The position numbers and the translations under genes were made by a program. Positions 26,336-37,643 of a stretch of DNA of 64,000 nt are shown in pieces. This DNA comes from an uncultured Bacteroidia bacterium (GTDB lineage: Bacteria > Bacteroidota > Bacteroidia > Bacteroidales > UBA932). Each line of letters opens with the position of its first letter. Positions within the stretch are counted from its first letter, which is position 1. A model generated the notes under the pieces. It did no database searches, was not told the DNA's origin, and worked only from the letters and a program-made list of their open reading frames with translations. Location of the stretch: NCBI GenBank assembly GCA_902794005.1, contig CADBFO010000018.1, positions 1 through 64,000 on the forward strand, given 5' to 3'.

Positions 26336-27922
26336 TTAGTTCATGGCCAGGATTACGGAGGAGGCGGTTTCGGCAAGGATCTGTTCTATCTCCGGGGTGA
26401 GTTTTCCCTCACCGAGGGGGTCCAGGACATCGGCCCTGTGGGCGGCGCGGAGACGGTCCAGGAAAGCCTCCTGGAAAGGACGGACCTGTGCGATGGAAAG
26501 ATCCCGCATGAGCGCATGGGTTCCACAGTAGAGAATGGCCACCTGCTCCCCTACCGGCATGGGACTGTACTGGGGCTGGATGAGCAGCTGGTTGTTCTTG
26601 CGCCCTTTGTCCAGCGCCAGTTCCGTGACCTTGTCCACATCGGAGGAGAATTTGGAGAAGGCCTCCAGCTCGGCCCACTGGGCCTGGTCGATCTTGAGCG
26701 TGCCGGCCACCTTTTTCATGGATTTCACCTGGGCGCTGCTGCCTACGCGGGACACGCTGATGCCCACATTCACAGCCGGCCGCACACCCTGGTTGAACAG
26801 GCTCTGCTCCAGGTAAATCTGGCCGTCGGTGATGGAAATCACATTGGTGGGAATGTAGGCCGACACGTCGCCGGCCTGCGTCTCGATGATGGGAAGGGCC
26901 GTCAGCGAACCGCCGCCGCGCACCTTGTCTTTCAGGACGGCGGGAAGGTCGTTCATCTGCGCCGCCACCTCCTGCTGGTCGATGATGCGGGCGGAGCGCT
27001 CCAGCAGTCGGCTGTGCAGATAGAAAATGTCTCCCGGATAGGCCTCGCGTCCGGACGGGCGGCGCAGAATCAGGGACACTTCGCGGTAGGCCACGGCCTG
27101 TTTGGAAAGGTCGTCATACACCACCAGGGCATGGCGGCCCGTGTCACGGAAATACTCGCCGATGGCCGCCCCCGCAAACGGAGCGTAATACTGCAGGGCC
27201 GCCGGATCGGCCGCCGTGGCAGCCACCACCGTGGTGTAATCCATGGCCCCGTGCTCCCGCAGCGTCTTCACGATGGACGCCACGGTGGAACCCTTCTGGC
27301 CGATGGCCACATAGATGCAGTACACCGGTTTTCCGGCCTCGTAGGCGGAACGCTGGTTGATGATGGCGTCGATGGCGATGGCCGTCTTGCCTGTCTGGCG
27401 GTCTCCGATGATGAGCTCGCGCTGCCCGCGGCCGATGGGAATCATGGCGTCGATGGCCTTGAGGCCCGTCTGCAGCGGCTCCGACACCGGCTGGCGGAAA
27501 ATGACCCCGGGCGCCTTGCGCTCCAGCGGCATGTCCACCTTCTCCCCATCGACGGGGCCCAGGCCGTCCAGCGGATTGCCCAGCGGGTCGATCACACGGC
27601 CCAGCAGATTGTCATTCACGCCGACGGAGGCGATGCGGCCGGTCCGGCGCACCACCATTCCTTCCTTCACGTGGTCCGTGGGCCCCATCAGGACGGCGCC
27701 CACATTGTCGGCTTCCAGGTTCATCACCACGGCCATCAATCCACCGCCGCAGTCCAGCAGTTCGCCGGCCTCGGCATGGTCCAGGCCATAGATGCGCACC
27801 ACGCCGTCACTCACCTGCAGGGCCTTGCCGATCTCCTCGAAGCGGAGATCGTTTTTCATGTCTTCGAGCTGCCCGAGCAGGATATCGCTGACTTCGCTGG
27901 GTTTCAGGGTTGTATTTGCCAT
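26336..27922 (-). CDS. atpA: ATP synthase F1 alpha subunit
   Basis: A 528-residue subunit carrying the non-catalytic nucleotide sites. The P-loop GDRQTGKT is at residues 173-180, followed by the expected [15 protein letters not shown], the [16 protein letters not shown]alker B region, and [18 protein letters not shown]. The C-terminus ends near [14 protein letters not shown]. Its ATG shares one base with the atpH stop. Length is normal and no repeat insert is present. Confidence 0.97.
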   Translation of the reverse strand: MANTTLKPSEVSDILLGQLEDMKNDLRFEEIGKALQVSDGVVRIYGLDHAEAGELLDCGGGLMAVVMNLEADNVGAVLMGPTDHVKEGMVVRRTGRIASVGVNDNLLGRVIDPLGNPLDGLGPVDGEKVDMPLERKAPGVIFRQPVSEPLQTGLKAIDAMIPIGRGQRELIIGDRQTGKTAIAIDAIINQRSAYEAGKPVYCIYVAIGQKGSTVASIVKTLREHGAMDYTTVVAATAADPAALQYYAPFAGAAIGEYFRDTGRHALVVYDDLSKQAVAYREVSLILRRPSGREAYPGDIFYLHSRLLERSARIIDQQEVAAQMNDLPAVLKDKVRGGGSLTALPIIETQAGDVSAYIPTNVISITDGQIYLEQSLFNQGVRPAVNVGISVSRVGSSAQVKSMKKVAGTLKIDQAQWAELEAFSKFSSDVDKVTELALDKGRKNNQLLIQPQYSPMPVGEQVAILYCGTHALMRDLSIAQVRPFQEAFLDRLRAAHRADVLDPLGEGKLTPEIEQILAETASSVILAMN

Positions 27923-28482
27923 TAGATTATTCTTCTGTTTCGTTCAATAAATTGTTCGCGGATCAGGTCCAGCTGACGCTTGACGCTGGCGTCCAGGAGG
28001 TAGTCGTCGATGTCGAAGACAAAACCGCCCACGATGGACGGGTCCACATCCACGTCGATGATGACATCATCCCCGGTTTTCTGCCGGACCAGCGCTTTCA
28101 GACGCTGCAGCAGGCGTTCCGACGGTTCGGTGACCGTGGTCAGGTGCGCCCGCCGGATGCCGATGCTCCGGTGGTACATGTCCACGAAATCCCGCAGGAT
28201 GTCCTCGGCCAGCTCCATACGGCCATTTTTGTTGAGCAGCGTCAGGAAACGGCTGAGTTCCGGCGACATCCGGTTTCCCAGGGCCGTCTGAAGCAGTTTT
28301 TTCTTGTCGAACGCGCTCACCACGTCTCCGGCGGCACCGACCATGCGCCGGAGGTCGGGCAGGGAGCGGAGCGCCTGCAGCAGGGTCTCGGCCTCGGAAC
28401 ACACGATGTCGCCATGTCCGGTGTCGCGGACATACTTCACGAGCGCCCTGGCGTAGCGGGTTATGACAATGGCTCTGTTCAT
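27922..28482 (-). CDS. atpH: ATP synthase F1 delta subunit
   Basis: A 186-residue peripheral-stalk subunit of the OSCP/delta family: [16 protein letters not shown] at the N-terminus, [21 protein letters not shown] in the middle, and the C-terminal [23 protein letters not shown], where delta subunits end in a strand-helix that binds subunit b. It links F1 to the b dimer. It directly follows atpF (no gap) and overlaps atpA by one base. Confidence 0.94.
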   Translation of the reverse strand: MNRAIVITRYARALVKYVRDTGHGDIVCSEAETLLQALRSLPDLRRMVGAAGDVVSAFDKKKLLQTALGNRMSPELSRFLTLLNKNGRMELAEDILRDFVDMYHRSIGIRRAHLTTVTEPSERLLQRLKALVRQKTGDDVIIDVDVDPSIVGGFVFDIDDYLLDASVKRQLDLIREQFIERNRRII

Positions 28483-28989
28483 TTAGGAACGCATCTGGGA
28501 TTTTGAGGCTTCATCCACCAGTTCGTCGATAAAAACCTTTTGGTTGCCTTCGTCGGACAGTTCGTGACGGAGCACTTTCTCCGCCACCCGGACGCTCAGG
28601 AGGGCCACTTCGCGACGGACGTCGCGCAGGGCGCTCTCCTTCTCTGCGGCAATCTGGAGCTTGGCCTCCGCCAGGATTTTGTCGGCCTCGGCCTGGGCTT
28701 GCGCTTTGGCATCGGCCACAATCCGGGCCTTGGTTTCGGTGGCCTCGCGCAGCATCTGGGACTGCTCCTTGCGGGTTGTCTCCAGCATTTGCGCCTGCTC
28801 TACCTTCCAGCTGGCCATCTGGGCCTGGATTTCATCGGCCTCCCTGAGAGACTGCGCAATCTTGGCGCTGCGTTTGTCCACCATGTCCGTGATGACCGGG
28901 AAGCCGAACTTCGCCAGGAGGAAAAACACAATGCCGAAGATGACGACCATCCAGAACAGAAGGCCGAATTCCGGAGTAATCAGATTCAT
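28483..28989 (-). CDS. atpF: ATP synthase F0 b subunit
   Basis: A 168-residue protein with one N-terminal membrane helix (LFWMVVIFGIVFFLLAKFGF) and a long charged helical region rich in Ala, Glu, Gln and Lys, as expected for the peripheral stalk. It starts inside the atpE stop (four-base overlap) and ends directly at the atpH start. Confidence 0.95.
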   Translation of the reverse strand: MNLITPEFGLLFWMVVIFGIVFFLLAKFGFPVITDMVDKRSAKIAQSLREADEIQAQMASWKVEQAQMLETTRKEQSQMLREATETKARIVADAKAQAQAEADKILAEAKLQIAAEKESALRDVRREVALLSVRVAEKVLRHELSDEGNQKVFIDELVDEASKSQMRS

Positions 28990-29246
28990 TTCAGTACGAC
29001 GACGAGAAGGCAGACAATGATGGCGAACAGGGCGGCGCCTTCCACCATACCGGCGGCGATAATCATGGCCGTGCGCAGATTGCCGGCACTCTCGGGCTGG
29101 CGGGCGATGGATTCCATCGTGGATTTGCCGATTTTTCCGATACCGAAAGCTGCGGCAACGGCAGCGAGGGCAGCAGCGAGGGCGGCACCGAACTTGGCGA
29201 GGGCGGCCCCTGTGGCGGCCTGGAGAATCAAAGTAGCTAAAATCAT
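28986..29246 (-). CDS. atpE: ATP synthase F0 c subunit
   Basis: An 86-residue hairpin of two membrane helices joined by the polar loop ARQPES. The ion-binding carboxylate is E69 in GMVEGAALF. The Gln and Ser/Thr ligands seen around this Glu in sodium-type rings are replaced by Ile and Gly/Ala, which favours proton coupling. An unusual run of Ala (LAAALAAVAAAF) fills the first helix. Overlaps atpF by four bases. Confidence 0.95.
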   Translation of the reverse strand: MILATLILQAATGAALAKFGAALAAALAAVAAAFGIGKIGKSTMESIARQPESAGNLRTAMIIAAGMVEGAALFAIIVCLLVVVLK

Positions 29247-29284
29247 AATATAAAATATTAAAAGTTAATCATTTATGGACAACA

Positions 29285-29347
29285 TCTGTCATTCTGAGCC
29301 ATCTGTCATTCTGAGCCATCTGTCATTCTGAGCGAAGCGAAGAATCT
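29285..29347 (+). repeat. Three short-family repeats between atpB and atpE
   Basis: CTGTCATTCTGAG occurs three times (about 29286, 29303, 29321); the last copy continues into a full element GCGAAGCGAAGAATCT that reaches the atpB stop codon. The 100-base gap between atpB and atpE contains nothing else. Confidence 0.8.
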
Positions 29348-30363
29348 CATTCTTCCTTCTGTCGGGCCAGGCCGATATAGATGGAGCTGAGCATGGTGAA
29401 CACATAGGCCTGGATGAAGCTCACCAGGCACTCCAGAATATCCAGGAACACCCCGAAAAGTACGCTCACCAGCGTCATGCCTCCGCTCATGAGCGGACCG
29501 TATTTGGCCATGATGAAGATGACACACACTATGCACAGAATCATGATGTGCCCCGCCAGCATATTGGCAAACAGACGGACGGTGAGGGATACCGGCTTCA
29601 TGAGGGCGCTGAACAGCTCGATGACGGGCATGACGGGTTTCAGGAAGCCCGGGACATCCGGGGCAAAGATTTCTTTATAATAGTGTTTGGTCCCCGTGAG
29701 GTTCACGGTGAAGAAGGTGCACAGGGCCAGCACCAGCGTAATGGCAATGTTGCCGGTGAGGTTGGCCCCGCCCGGGAAGAACGGGATGATGCCCAGGAAG
29801 TTGTTCAGCAGAATCCACAGGAAGGCCATGCACAGATAGGGCGAATACCTGCGGTAATCCTCACCGATGTTCTCCCGCGCCATGTCGTGTACCATCATCA
29901 CCAGCGGCTCCACGGCGGCGGCAAGGCCCGTGGGGGCCTCCTTCAGCGCATCGTGCTTTTTGTACCAGCGCGCAGTGAGGAGGATGACCACCAGCAGCAG
30001 CAGCGTGCTCATCATCAGCGACAGCACGTTTTTGGTGATGGAAAGGTCCAGCGGACGCTTTCCCGTGGCGGCATTCACCAGTTTGCCCTCCCCGTTCAGG
30101 GTGTAACCGTTCTCCGCCGCATGGTGCAAGGTGAACACATGCACCCCGTCGTCTATCACGATGCAGGGCAGCGGAATGGCGACGGGTCTGCCCTTCCACT
30201 CGGTGATGTGCCACTCGTACTCGTCCCCGATATGCTCGAAGATGATTCCGGTGACGTCAATAGATTCTTCGCTTTCGCTCAGAATGACAGGAGTGTCCTG
30301 AGGCACTTGTGCCGAAGGATCTCCCTGCAAAAGCAAGAGTGATATGAGGAAGGTGAGTATCAT
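29347..30363 (-). CDS. atpB: ATP synthase F0 a subunit with an in-frame repeat insert
   Basis: A 338-residue membrane subunit. Start MILTFLIS chosen because it overlaps the atpC stop (ATGA). A hydrophobic N-terminal segment is followed at residues 15-34 by DPSAQVPQDTPVILSESEES, coded by a pair of opposed short-family repeats (30262-30322). A normal periplasmic N-terminal region then leads to the membrane helices. The essential Arg is in PVSLTVRLFANMLAGHI, and the last helices contain SFIQAYVFTMLSSIYI. Forms the half-channels for proton flow past the c ring. Confidence 0.94.
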   Translation of the reverse strand: MILTFLISLLLLQGDPSAQVPQDTPVILSESEESIDVTGIIFEHIGDEYEWHITEWKGRPVAIPLPCIVIDDGVHVFTLHHAAENGYTLNGEGKLVNAATGKRPLDLSITKNVLSLMMSTLLLLVVILLTARWYKKHDALKEAPTGLAAAVEPLVMMVHDMARENIGEDYRRYSPYLCMAFLWILLNNFLGIIPFFPGGANLTGNIAITLVLALCTFFTVNLTGTKHYYKEIFAPDVPGFLKPVMPVIELFSALMKPVSLTVRLFANMLAGHIMILCIVCVIFIMAKYGPLMSGGMTLVSVLFGVFLDILECLVSFIQAYVFTMLSSIYIGLARQKEE

Positions 30364-30602
30364 GCCTCCACGCACACTTTTACCACATTGTCCCTCACCT
30401 CCACGAAGCCTTCCCGGATGGGAAGGAACTTCTCCTCCCCGCCCTCGACATAACGGATATTGCCTTTTTCCAACGCCGTGATGAGGGCGGCATGGTCCTT
30501 GAGCACGGTGAAAGGCCCCTCCACGCCGGGGAGGGTAACCAGCGTGACATCGGCCTGTACCAACGTCCCTTCGGGACTGAGGATATGCAATGCGATGGTC
30601 AT
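30360..30602 (-). CDS. atpC: ATP synthase F1 epsilon subunit, short form
   Basis: An 80-residue protein equal to the N-terminal beta-sandwich of epsilon (LHILSPEGTLVQADVTLVTL, GPFTVLKDHAALITAL). The C-terminal inhibitory helices are absent, as usual in Bacteroidetes. The ATG lies within a short-family repeat that also forms the atpD stop; codons further upstream in frame come from the repeat and from atpD and are not conserved. Its TGA overlaps the atpB start. Confidence 0.92.
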   Translation of the reverse strand: MTIALHILSPEGTLVQADVTLVTLPGVEGPFTVLKDHAALITALEKGNIRYVEGGEEKFLPIREGFVEVRDNVVKVCVEA

Positions 30603-30621
30603 TCTGAACGATGTGAAGAAT

Positions 30622-30624
<3 letters not shown>
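30600..30624 (-). repeat. Short-family repeat bridging atpD and atpC
   Basis: Minus strand TAGATTCTTCACATCG + TTCAGAATG. The first three bases are the atpD stop codon and the last three the atpC start codon; the element is the entire junction. Confidence 0.85.
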
Positions 30625-33091
<2,467 letters not shown>

Positions 33092-33102
33092 AATCTTCTG
33101 CT

Positions 33103-33948
33103 TTAATAATCACCAAGGGTTTCTTCCAGTTGGGCGAGCGCCTGCTGGCACTGCTCCTCGTTGGGAGCCTTGCCATGCCACTTGTGGGTGCCGGCCATGA
33201 AATCCACGCCGTGACCCATGTCGGTCTTGAAGAGGATCATCGTGGGACGGTTGGTCTTCCTGCCCATTTCCCGGGCCTTGGCGAAAGCCGCGAGGATGGC
33301 TTCCATGTCGTGACCGTCGGCGGTAACCGTGTTCCAGCCGAAGGCCTGCCATTTGAGCTGGAGGTCTCCGCCGCCGCAGACGGACTCGATGCTGCCGTCA
33401 ATCTGCTGGCCGTTCCAGTCCGTTATGCCGATGAGGTTGCCCAGGGAGTGATGGGTGGCGAACTCGGCCCCTTCCCAGATCTGGCCTTCTTCGCACTCGC
33501 CGTCGCCGCAGAGGACATACACCAGGTGCTTGTCCCCGTCCATTTTCTTGGCCAGCGCCAGGCCGGCGGCCACGGAGAGGCCCTGTCCCAGGGAACCGGA
33601 AGCCTGCGTGACGCCCGGAAGGCTCCTGCGGACGGAAGGATGCCCCTGGAGGCGGGACCCCATCTTGCGGAGGGTGCCCAGCTCGCTTACCGGGAAGTAA
33701 CCGGCACGGGCCAGAACGGAATAATAGACCGGGGCCAGGTGACCGGCAGAGAGGATGAACATGTCCTGTCCCTTGCCGTCACGGGTCCAGGTGGCGGGGT
33801 TGTGGTCCATGACCTCGAAATACAAGGCCGTGAGAATGTCCGTCGTGGACAGGGAGCCGCCCGGATGGCCGGATTTGGCCGATGTCACCATGCGGATGAT
33901 GTCCCGGCGCACCTGCGACGCAATTTTTTGAAGGTTTTCTTTAGCCAT
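33103..33948 (-). CDS. Transketolase, N-terminal subunit
   Basis: A 281-residue protein with the diphosphate-binding domain of transketolase: SAKSGHPGGSLSTTDILTAL, the GQGLSVAAGLALAKK region, and the metal-binding motif GDGECEEGQIWEGAEFA (GDG...N replaced by the usual variant), then ITDWNGQQIDG. Start MAKENLQK at 33948 fits the promoter 42 bases upstream and the family; the longer frame adds unconserved residues across that promoter. Leads a run that continues into atpD. Confidence 0.9.
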   Translation of the reverse strand: MAKENLQKIASQVRRDIIRMVTSAKSGHPGGSLSTTDILTALYFEVMDHNPATWTRDGKGQDMFILSAGHLAPVYYSVLARAGYFPVSELGTLRKMGSRLQGHPSVRRSLPGVTQASGSLGQGLSVAAGLALAKKMDGDKHLVYVLCGDGECEEGQIWEGAEFATHHSLGNLIGITDWNGQQIDGSIESVCGGGDLQLKWQAFGWNTVTADGHDMEAILAAFAKAREMGRKTNRPTMILFKTDMGHGVDFMAGTHKWHGKAPNEEQCQQALAQLEETLGDY

Positions 33949-33989
33949 ACTTTTATTTTGGATAATCTTTATAATCACGGGGAATTTTT

Positions 33990-33997
33990 CAAAGATA
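33990..33997 (-). promoter_or_regulatory. -7 element for the transketolase/ATP synthase run
   Basis: Minus-strand TATCTTTG, about 42 bases before the ATG at 33948. No other -7 element was seen between here and atpG at a gene junction. Confidence 0.55.
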
Positions 33998-34010
33998 CGC
34001 ATTTTTTCTG

Positions 34011-34018
34011 TATTTTTG
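34011..34018 (+). promoter_or_regulatory. -7 element for the sugar porter-epimerase pair
   Basis: TATTTTTG, 23 bases before the ATG at 34041; divergent from the transketolase promoter. Confidence 0.5.
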
Positions 34019-34040
34019 CACATATAACTATGACAAGACC

Positions 34041-35465
34041 ATGACCAACTACAAAAAAAACGGCAGTTCCGCCTATTTGGCAGGAATTGTCCTGGTTGCC
34101 GTGATCGGCGGACTCCTCTTCGGTTATGACACCGCTGTCATTTCCGGTGCCGAAAAAGGCCTCCAGGCCTTCTTCCAGGGCGCAACCGATTTCAACTATA
34201 CCGCCGGGCTGCACGGGTTCACCACTTCCAGCGCGCTCATCGGCTGTATCATCGGCGCGCTCATCTCCGGGTTCCTGGCTTCCCGCCTGGGACGGAAGAA
34301 GTCGCTGTTTGTCGCCGGCATCCTCTTTCTCCTGAGCGCGCTGGGGTCCTACTATCCCGAGTTCCTGTTCTTTGAGAAGGGCGCCGCCAGCAAGGGCCTT
34401 CTGATGGCTTTCAACGGATACCGCATCCTGGGCGGCATCGGCGTGGGTCTGGCATCGGCCCTGTGTCCCATGTACATCGCGGAAGTGGCGCCGGCCTCCA
34501 AGCGGGGAACGCTGGTGAGCTGGAACCAGTTTGCCATCATCTTCGGCCAGCTGGTGGTGTATTTCGTGAATTTCCTCATTATCCAAAGCCACGCCAACGA
34601 TCCCGAAGTGGTCGCCTGGACCAATGCCGTCGGCTGGAGAGTGATGTTCGTGTCGGAAGCCGTTCCCGCCGCGCTCTTCTCCATCCTCATTCTGCTGGTT
34701 CCCGAAACGCCGCGCTATCTGGCCATGCACGGACAGGCGCCCAAGGCCTTCCACGTGCTTGCCCGCATCAACGGCGAGCACCGCGCCAACGAGATTCTGC
34801 TGGAAATCAAGGCTACCCTGCAACAGGACAGCCACAAAAGGCACGAGCATCTGTTCGCATACGGATTCATGGTCGTTTTCATCGGCTGCATGCTCAGCGT
34901 CTTCCAGCAGATTATCGGCATCAATGCCGTGCTGTACTTCGCCCCGCGCATCTTCGAATCCATGGGCGTGAGCAACAATATGCTGTTCACCGTGATGATG
35001 GGCGTCATCAATATTTCCTTTACCCTGGTGGCCGTTTTCACCGTGGAGAAGCTGGGTCGCAAGCCCCTTCTGATCACCGGCTCGCTGGGCATGGCGCTGG
35101 GTGCGCTGGGCGTGGCCCTTTCCAATGTGGTGAGCCTGCCCGCCCTGGTTCCCGTCATCAGCATCATGCTGTACAGCGCCTGCTTCATGTTCAGCTGGGG
35201 CCCCATCTGCTGGGTTTATATCTCTGAATTGTTCCCCAACACCATCCGCAGCCAGGCGACGGCCTGGGCCGTGGCGTTCCAGTGGGTTTTCAACTTCATC
35301 GTAAGCTCCACCTTCGTTCCCATGTACACGCGCAGCCCGTTCTTCGCCTACGCCCTGTACGGAGTCATCTGCCTGATTGCCGCCGTGTTCGTGTGGAAAC
35401 TGGTCCCCGAAACCAAGGGAAAGACCCTGGAAGAAATGACCGCCCTGTGGCGGAGCAGAAAATAA
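34041..35465 (+). CDS. MFS sugar porter (XylE/GalP-like)
   Basis: A 474-residue 12-helix sugar/proton symporter. Sugar porter signatures are complete: LFGYDTAVISGAEKGLQAFF in helix 1, RLGRKKSLFVAG after helix 2, YIAEVAPASKRGTLVSWNQF, PETPRYL in the central loop, QQIIGINAVLYFAPRIF in helix 7, and VPETKGKTLEEM at the C-terminus. Bacteroidetes homologues are annotated as xylose or glucose/galactose porters; the substrate cannot be assigned, but the epimerase 8 bases downstream favours an aldose. Confidence 0.9.
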   Translation: MTNYKKNGSSAYLAGIVLVAVIGGLLFGYDTAVISGAEKGLQAFFQGATDFNYTAGLHGFTTSSALIGCIIGALISGFLASRLGRKKSLFVAGILFLLSALGSYYPEFLFFEKGAASKGLLMAFNGYRILGGIGVGLASALCPMYIAEVAPASKRGTLVSWNQFAIIFGQLVVYFVNFLIIQSHANDPEVVAWTNAVGWRVMFVSEAVPAALFSILILLVPETPRYLAMHGQAPKAFHVLARINGEHRANEILLEIKATLQQDSHKRHEHLFAYGFMVVFIGCMLSVFQQIIGINAVLYFAPRIFESMGVSNNMLFTVMMGVINISFTLVAVFTVEKLGRKPLLITGSLGMALGALGVALSNVVSLPALVPVISIMLYSACFMFSWGPICWVYISELFPNTIRSQATAWAVAFQWVFNFIVSSTFVPMYTRSPFFAYALYGVICLIAAVFVWKLVPETKGKTLEEMTALWRSRK

Positions 35466-35473
35466 ACATCCCC

Positions 35474-36553
35474 ATGAAAAAAAGCATCATTTTCGCCTGT
35501 GCGGCAGCGCTTGTCCTGACCGCCTGCTCCCAAAAAGCCGAACAGCAGCTCCATACCCTCACCAACGAGGCCGGAATGGAGGTTCGCATCACCCCTTTCG
35601 GCGCCCGCATCGTCTCCATCCTGGTCCCGGACAAAAACGGGGAAATACGGGATGTCGTGCTGGGTTTCGACGCCATCAGCGACTACCATCCCCAGAACAA
35701 CCAGACGGATTTCGGCGCCGCCATCGGCCGGTATGCCAACCGCATCAACCAGGGAAGGTTCACCCTGGACGGCGTAGAATACCGGCTGCCGCAGAACAAT
35801 TACGGTCACTGCCTGCACGGCGGTCCCTCCGGCTGGCAGTACTGCAATTTTGAAACGGTCGAGGCCGATTCCCGGCACGTCAAGCTGCGCCTGGTGTCGC
35901 CCGACGGGGACAACGGCTTCCCCGGTACGGTGACGGCCACCGTCAGCTATACGCTCACCCCGGACAACGCCATTGACATTGTCTATGAAGCGGTTACCGA
36001 CAAGGCCACCGTCATCAACATGACCAACCACTCGTATTTCAACCTTTCCGGAGAACCGGCCACCCATTGCATCGAGGATGACATCCTCTATGTGAATGCC
36101 AGCCATTTCACCCCGGTGGACAGCACGTTCATGACAACGGGCGAAATCCGCCCGGTAGCCGGCACGCCTTTCGATTTCACGGTCGCCAAGCGCATCGGCC
36201 AGGACATCAATGCCGACTGCGACCAAATCCGGAACGGACACGGGTACGACCACAACTGGGTGCTGGACACCGGCGGAAGCATCCAGGCCGTGGCCGCCGA
36301 ACTGTACTGCCCGGCCACCGGCATCAACCTCAAAGTCTATACCGACGAGCCCGGCATCCAGGTCTATGCCGGCAATTTCCTGGACGGCAGCGTGGTGGGC
36401 AAAAAGGGCATCGCCTATCCCTTCCGCAGCGCCATCTGCCTGGAGACGCAGCACTATCCCGACACGCCCAACAAGGCCGACTGGCCCTCGGCCGTGCTCC
36501 GGCCCGGAGAAACCTACACCAGCCATTGCATCTTTGCTTTTGGCGTGAAATAG
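35474..36553 (+). CDS. galM: Aldose 1-epimerase (mutarotase), lipoprotein
   Basis: A 359-residue protein that interconverts alpha and beta anomers of aldoses. The N-terminal signal ends in the lipobox LTAC (Cys at about residue 17), so the enzyme is likely anchored facing the periplasm. Family motifs: GRYANRI, NYGHCLHGG with the first active His, MTNHSYFNLSG with the second, and ICLETQHYPDTPN with the catalytic Glu. It begins eight bases after the sugar porter stop; the pair probably takes up and prepares the same sugar. Confidence 0.93.
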   Translation: MKKSIIFACAAALVLTACSQKAEQQLHTLTNEAGMEVRITPFGARIVSILVPDKNGEIRDVVLGFDAISDYHPQNNQTDFGAAIGRYANRINQGRFTLDGVEYRLPQNNYGHCLHGGPSGWQYCNFETVEADSRHVKLRLVSPDGDNGFPGTVTATVSYTLTPDNAIDIVYEAVTDKATVINMTNHSYFNLSGEPATHCIEDDILYVNASHFTPVDSTFMTTGEIRPVAGTPFDFTVAKRIGQDINADCDQIRNGHGYDHNWVLDTGGSIQAVAAELYCPATGINLKVYTDEPGIQVYAGNFLDGSVVGKKGIAYPFRSAICLETQHYPDTPNKADWPSAVLRPGETYTSHCIFAFGVK

Positions 36554-36582
36554 ACAGATCCTTCAACTGCGTTCAGGATGAC

Positions 36583-36614
36583 AAAAAAAGTGGCTGCCCG
36601 ACCGGGTAGCCACT
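36583..36614 (-). terminator. Rho-independent terminator of the ribosomal protein/tsf operon
   Basis: On the minus strand the stem AGTGGCTACCCGG / CCGGGCAGCCACT (one mismatch) is followed by seven T. A short-family repeat (AGATCCTTCAACTGCG + TTCAGGATGAC, 36556-36582) lies directly beyond it, next to galM. Confidence 0.75.
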
Positions 36615-36636
36615 TGCTTGTTCACCAATTGATGTT

Positions 36637-37620
36637 TTAGTCGGCCAGGGAGAAGCGCTTGAAGGCAACAATCTTGGCATCCTTGTCGGCAGCGGCAAGG
36701 GCTTCCTTCACGGTCTTCTTGTCGTCGGACAGCTGGTACTCCTGCTCCATGAGGGTGCTTTCCTTCAGGAACTTCTGGATACGGCCGTTGACGATACCGT
36801 TGATCATCTGAACCTTCTGCTCCAGGGAGGCCAGCGTTTCAGCGCCGATCTTGGCGATGATTTCGCGGGCCTGCTGAGCCTGCTCGGAAGTGAGCCAGCC
36901 CTTGGCGGTATTGGACTCGATGTGGTCTTCGCTGTCCACGTGGGCGGGGTTGATACCGGCCTTCACAGCCTTCTGAACCTGCTCGTCCTTGGTCTTCTGG
37001 ATGGCGACGGTCTTTTCAGACTCGATAACCTCGGCAGGAACGGATTCGGCATCTACGGCCACGGGGTTCATGGAAGCCACCTGCATGGCGATACCGCGTG
37101 CGATATCGGCAGGAACTTCCTTGGAGAAAGCCACAATGGCGCCGAGCTTGCCGTTGAAGTGCACATATTCGCTCACGTACGGGGCCTCGAGGGCGCCGTA
37201 ATAAGCCAGCACATGCTTTTCACCGGTCTTACCGGCCTGGTTGGTGATGTCCTCTTCGATGGAGTAACCATCTGCAAGTTTCACAGCCTTCAGTTCCTCT
37301 GCGCTGGCCGGGAAAGCGGCGATGGCGGCGTCGGCGATGTTGCCGGAGAGGGTCTTGAAGTCCGGTGTGGCGGCCACGAAGTCGGTCTCGCAACCGAGGC
37401 AGACAAGGATGGCCTTTCCGCCGTTGATGCGGCTGAGGACGGCACCCTGGGTGGTCTCGTTGTCACCGCGCTTGGCGAGGGTGGATTTACCTTTCTCGCG
37501 AAGGATTTCAACCGCGCGCTTGAACTCGCCGGCAGCTTCTTCAAGTGCCTTTTTGCAGTCCATCATACCGGCGCTGGTCATATCGCGGAGTTTCTTGATA
37601 TCTGCTAAGGAGATAGCCAT
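36637..37620 (-). CDS. tsf: Elongation factor Ts
   Basis: A 327-residue guanine nucleotide exchange factor for EF-Tu. N-terminal UBA-like part LADIKKLRDMTSAGMMDCKKAL, then KGKSTLAKRG and the core CLGCETDFVAATPDFKTL. It is longer than the E. coli protein, as usual in Bacteroidetes, with extra C-terminal sequence. Last gene of rplM-rpsI-rpsB-tsf, 23 bases after rpsB, closed by a terminator. Confidence 0.95.
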   Translation of the reverse strand: MAISLADIKKLRDMTSAGMMDCKKALEEAAGEFKRAVEILREKGKSTLAKRGDNETTQGAVLSRINGGKAILVCLGCETDFVAATPDFKTLSGNIADAAIAAFPASAEELKAVKLADGYSIEEDITNQAGKTGEKHVLAYYGALEAPYVSEYVHFNGKLGAIVAFSKEVPADIARGIAMQVASMNPVAVDAESVPAEVIESEKTVAIQKTKDEQVQKAVKAGINPAHVDSEDHIESNTAKGWLTSEQAQQAREIIAKIGAETLASLEQKVQMINGIVNGRIQKFLKESTLMEQEYQLSDDKKTVKEALAAADKDAKIVAFKRFSLAD

Positions 37621-37643
37621 AATTACTTGCTTTTAAAGGTTAA

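Noticed and set aside
28986..29246. Sodium-type ATP synthase c ring
   Set aside because: The Gln and Ser/Thr ligands of sodium rings are not present around E69; the usual proton pattern fits better.
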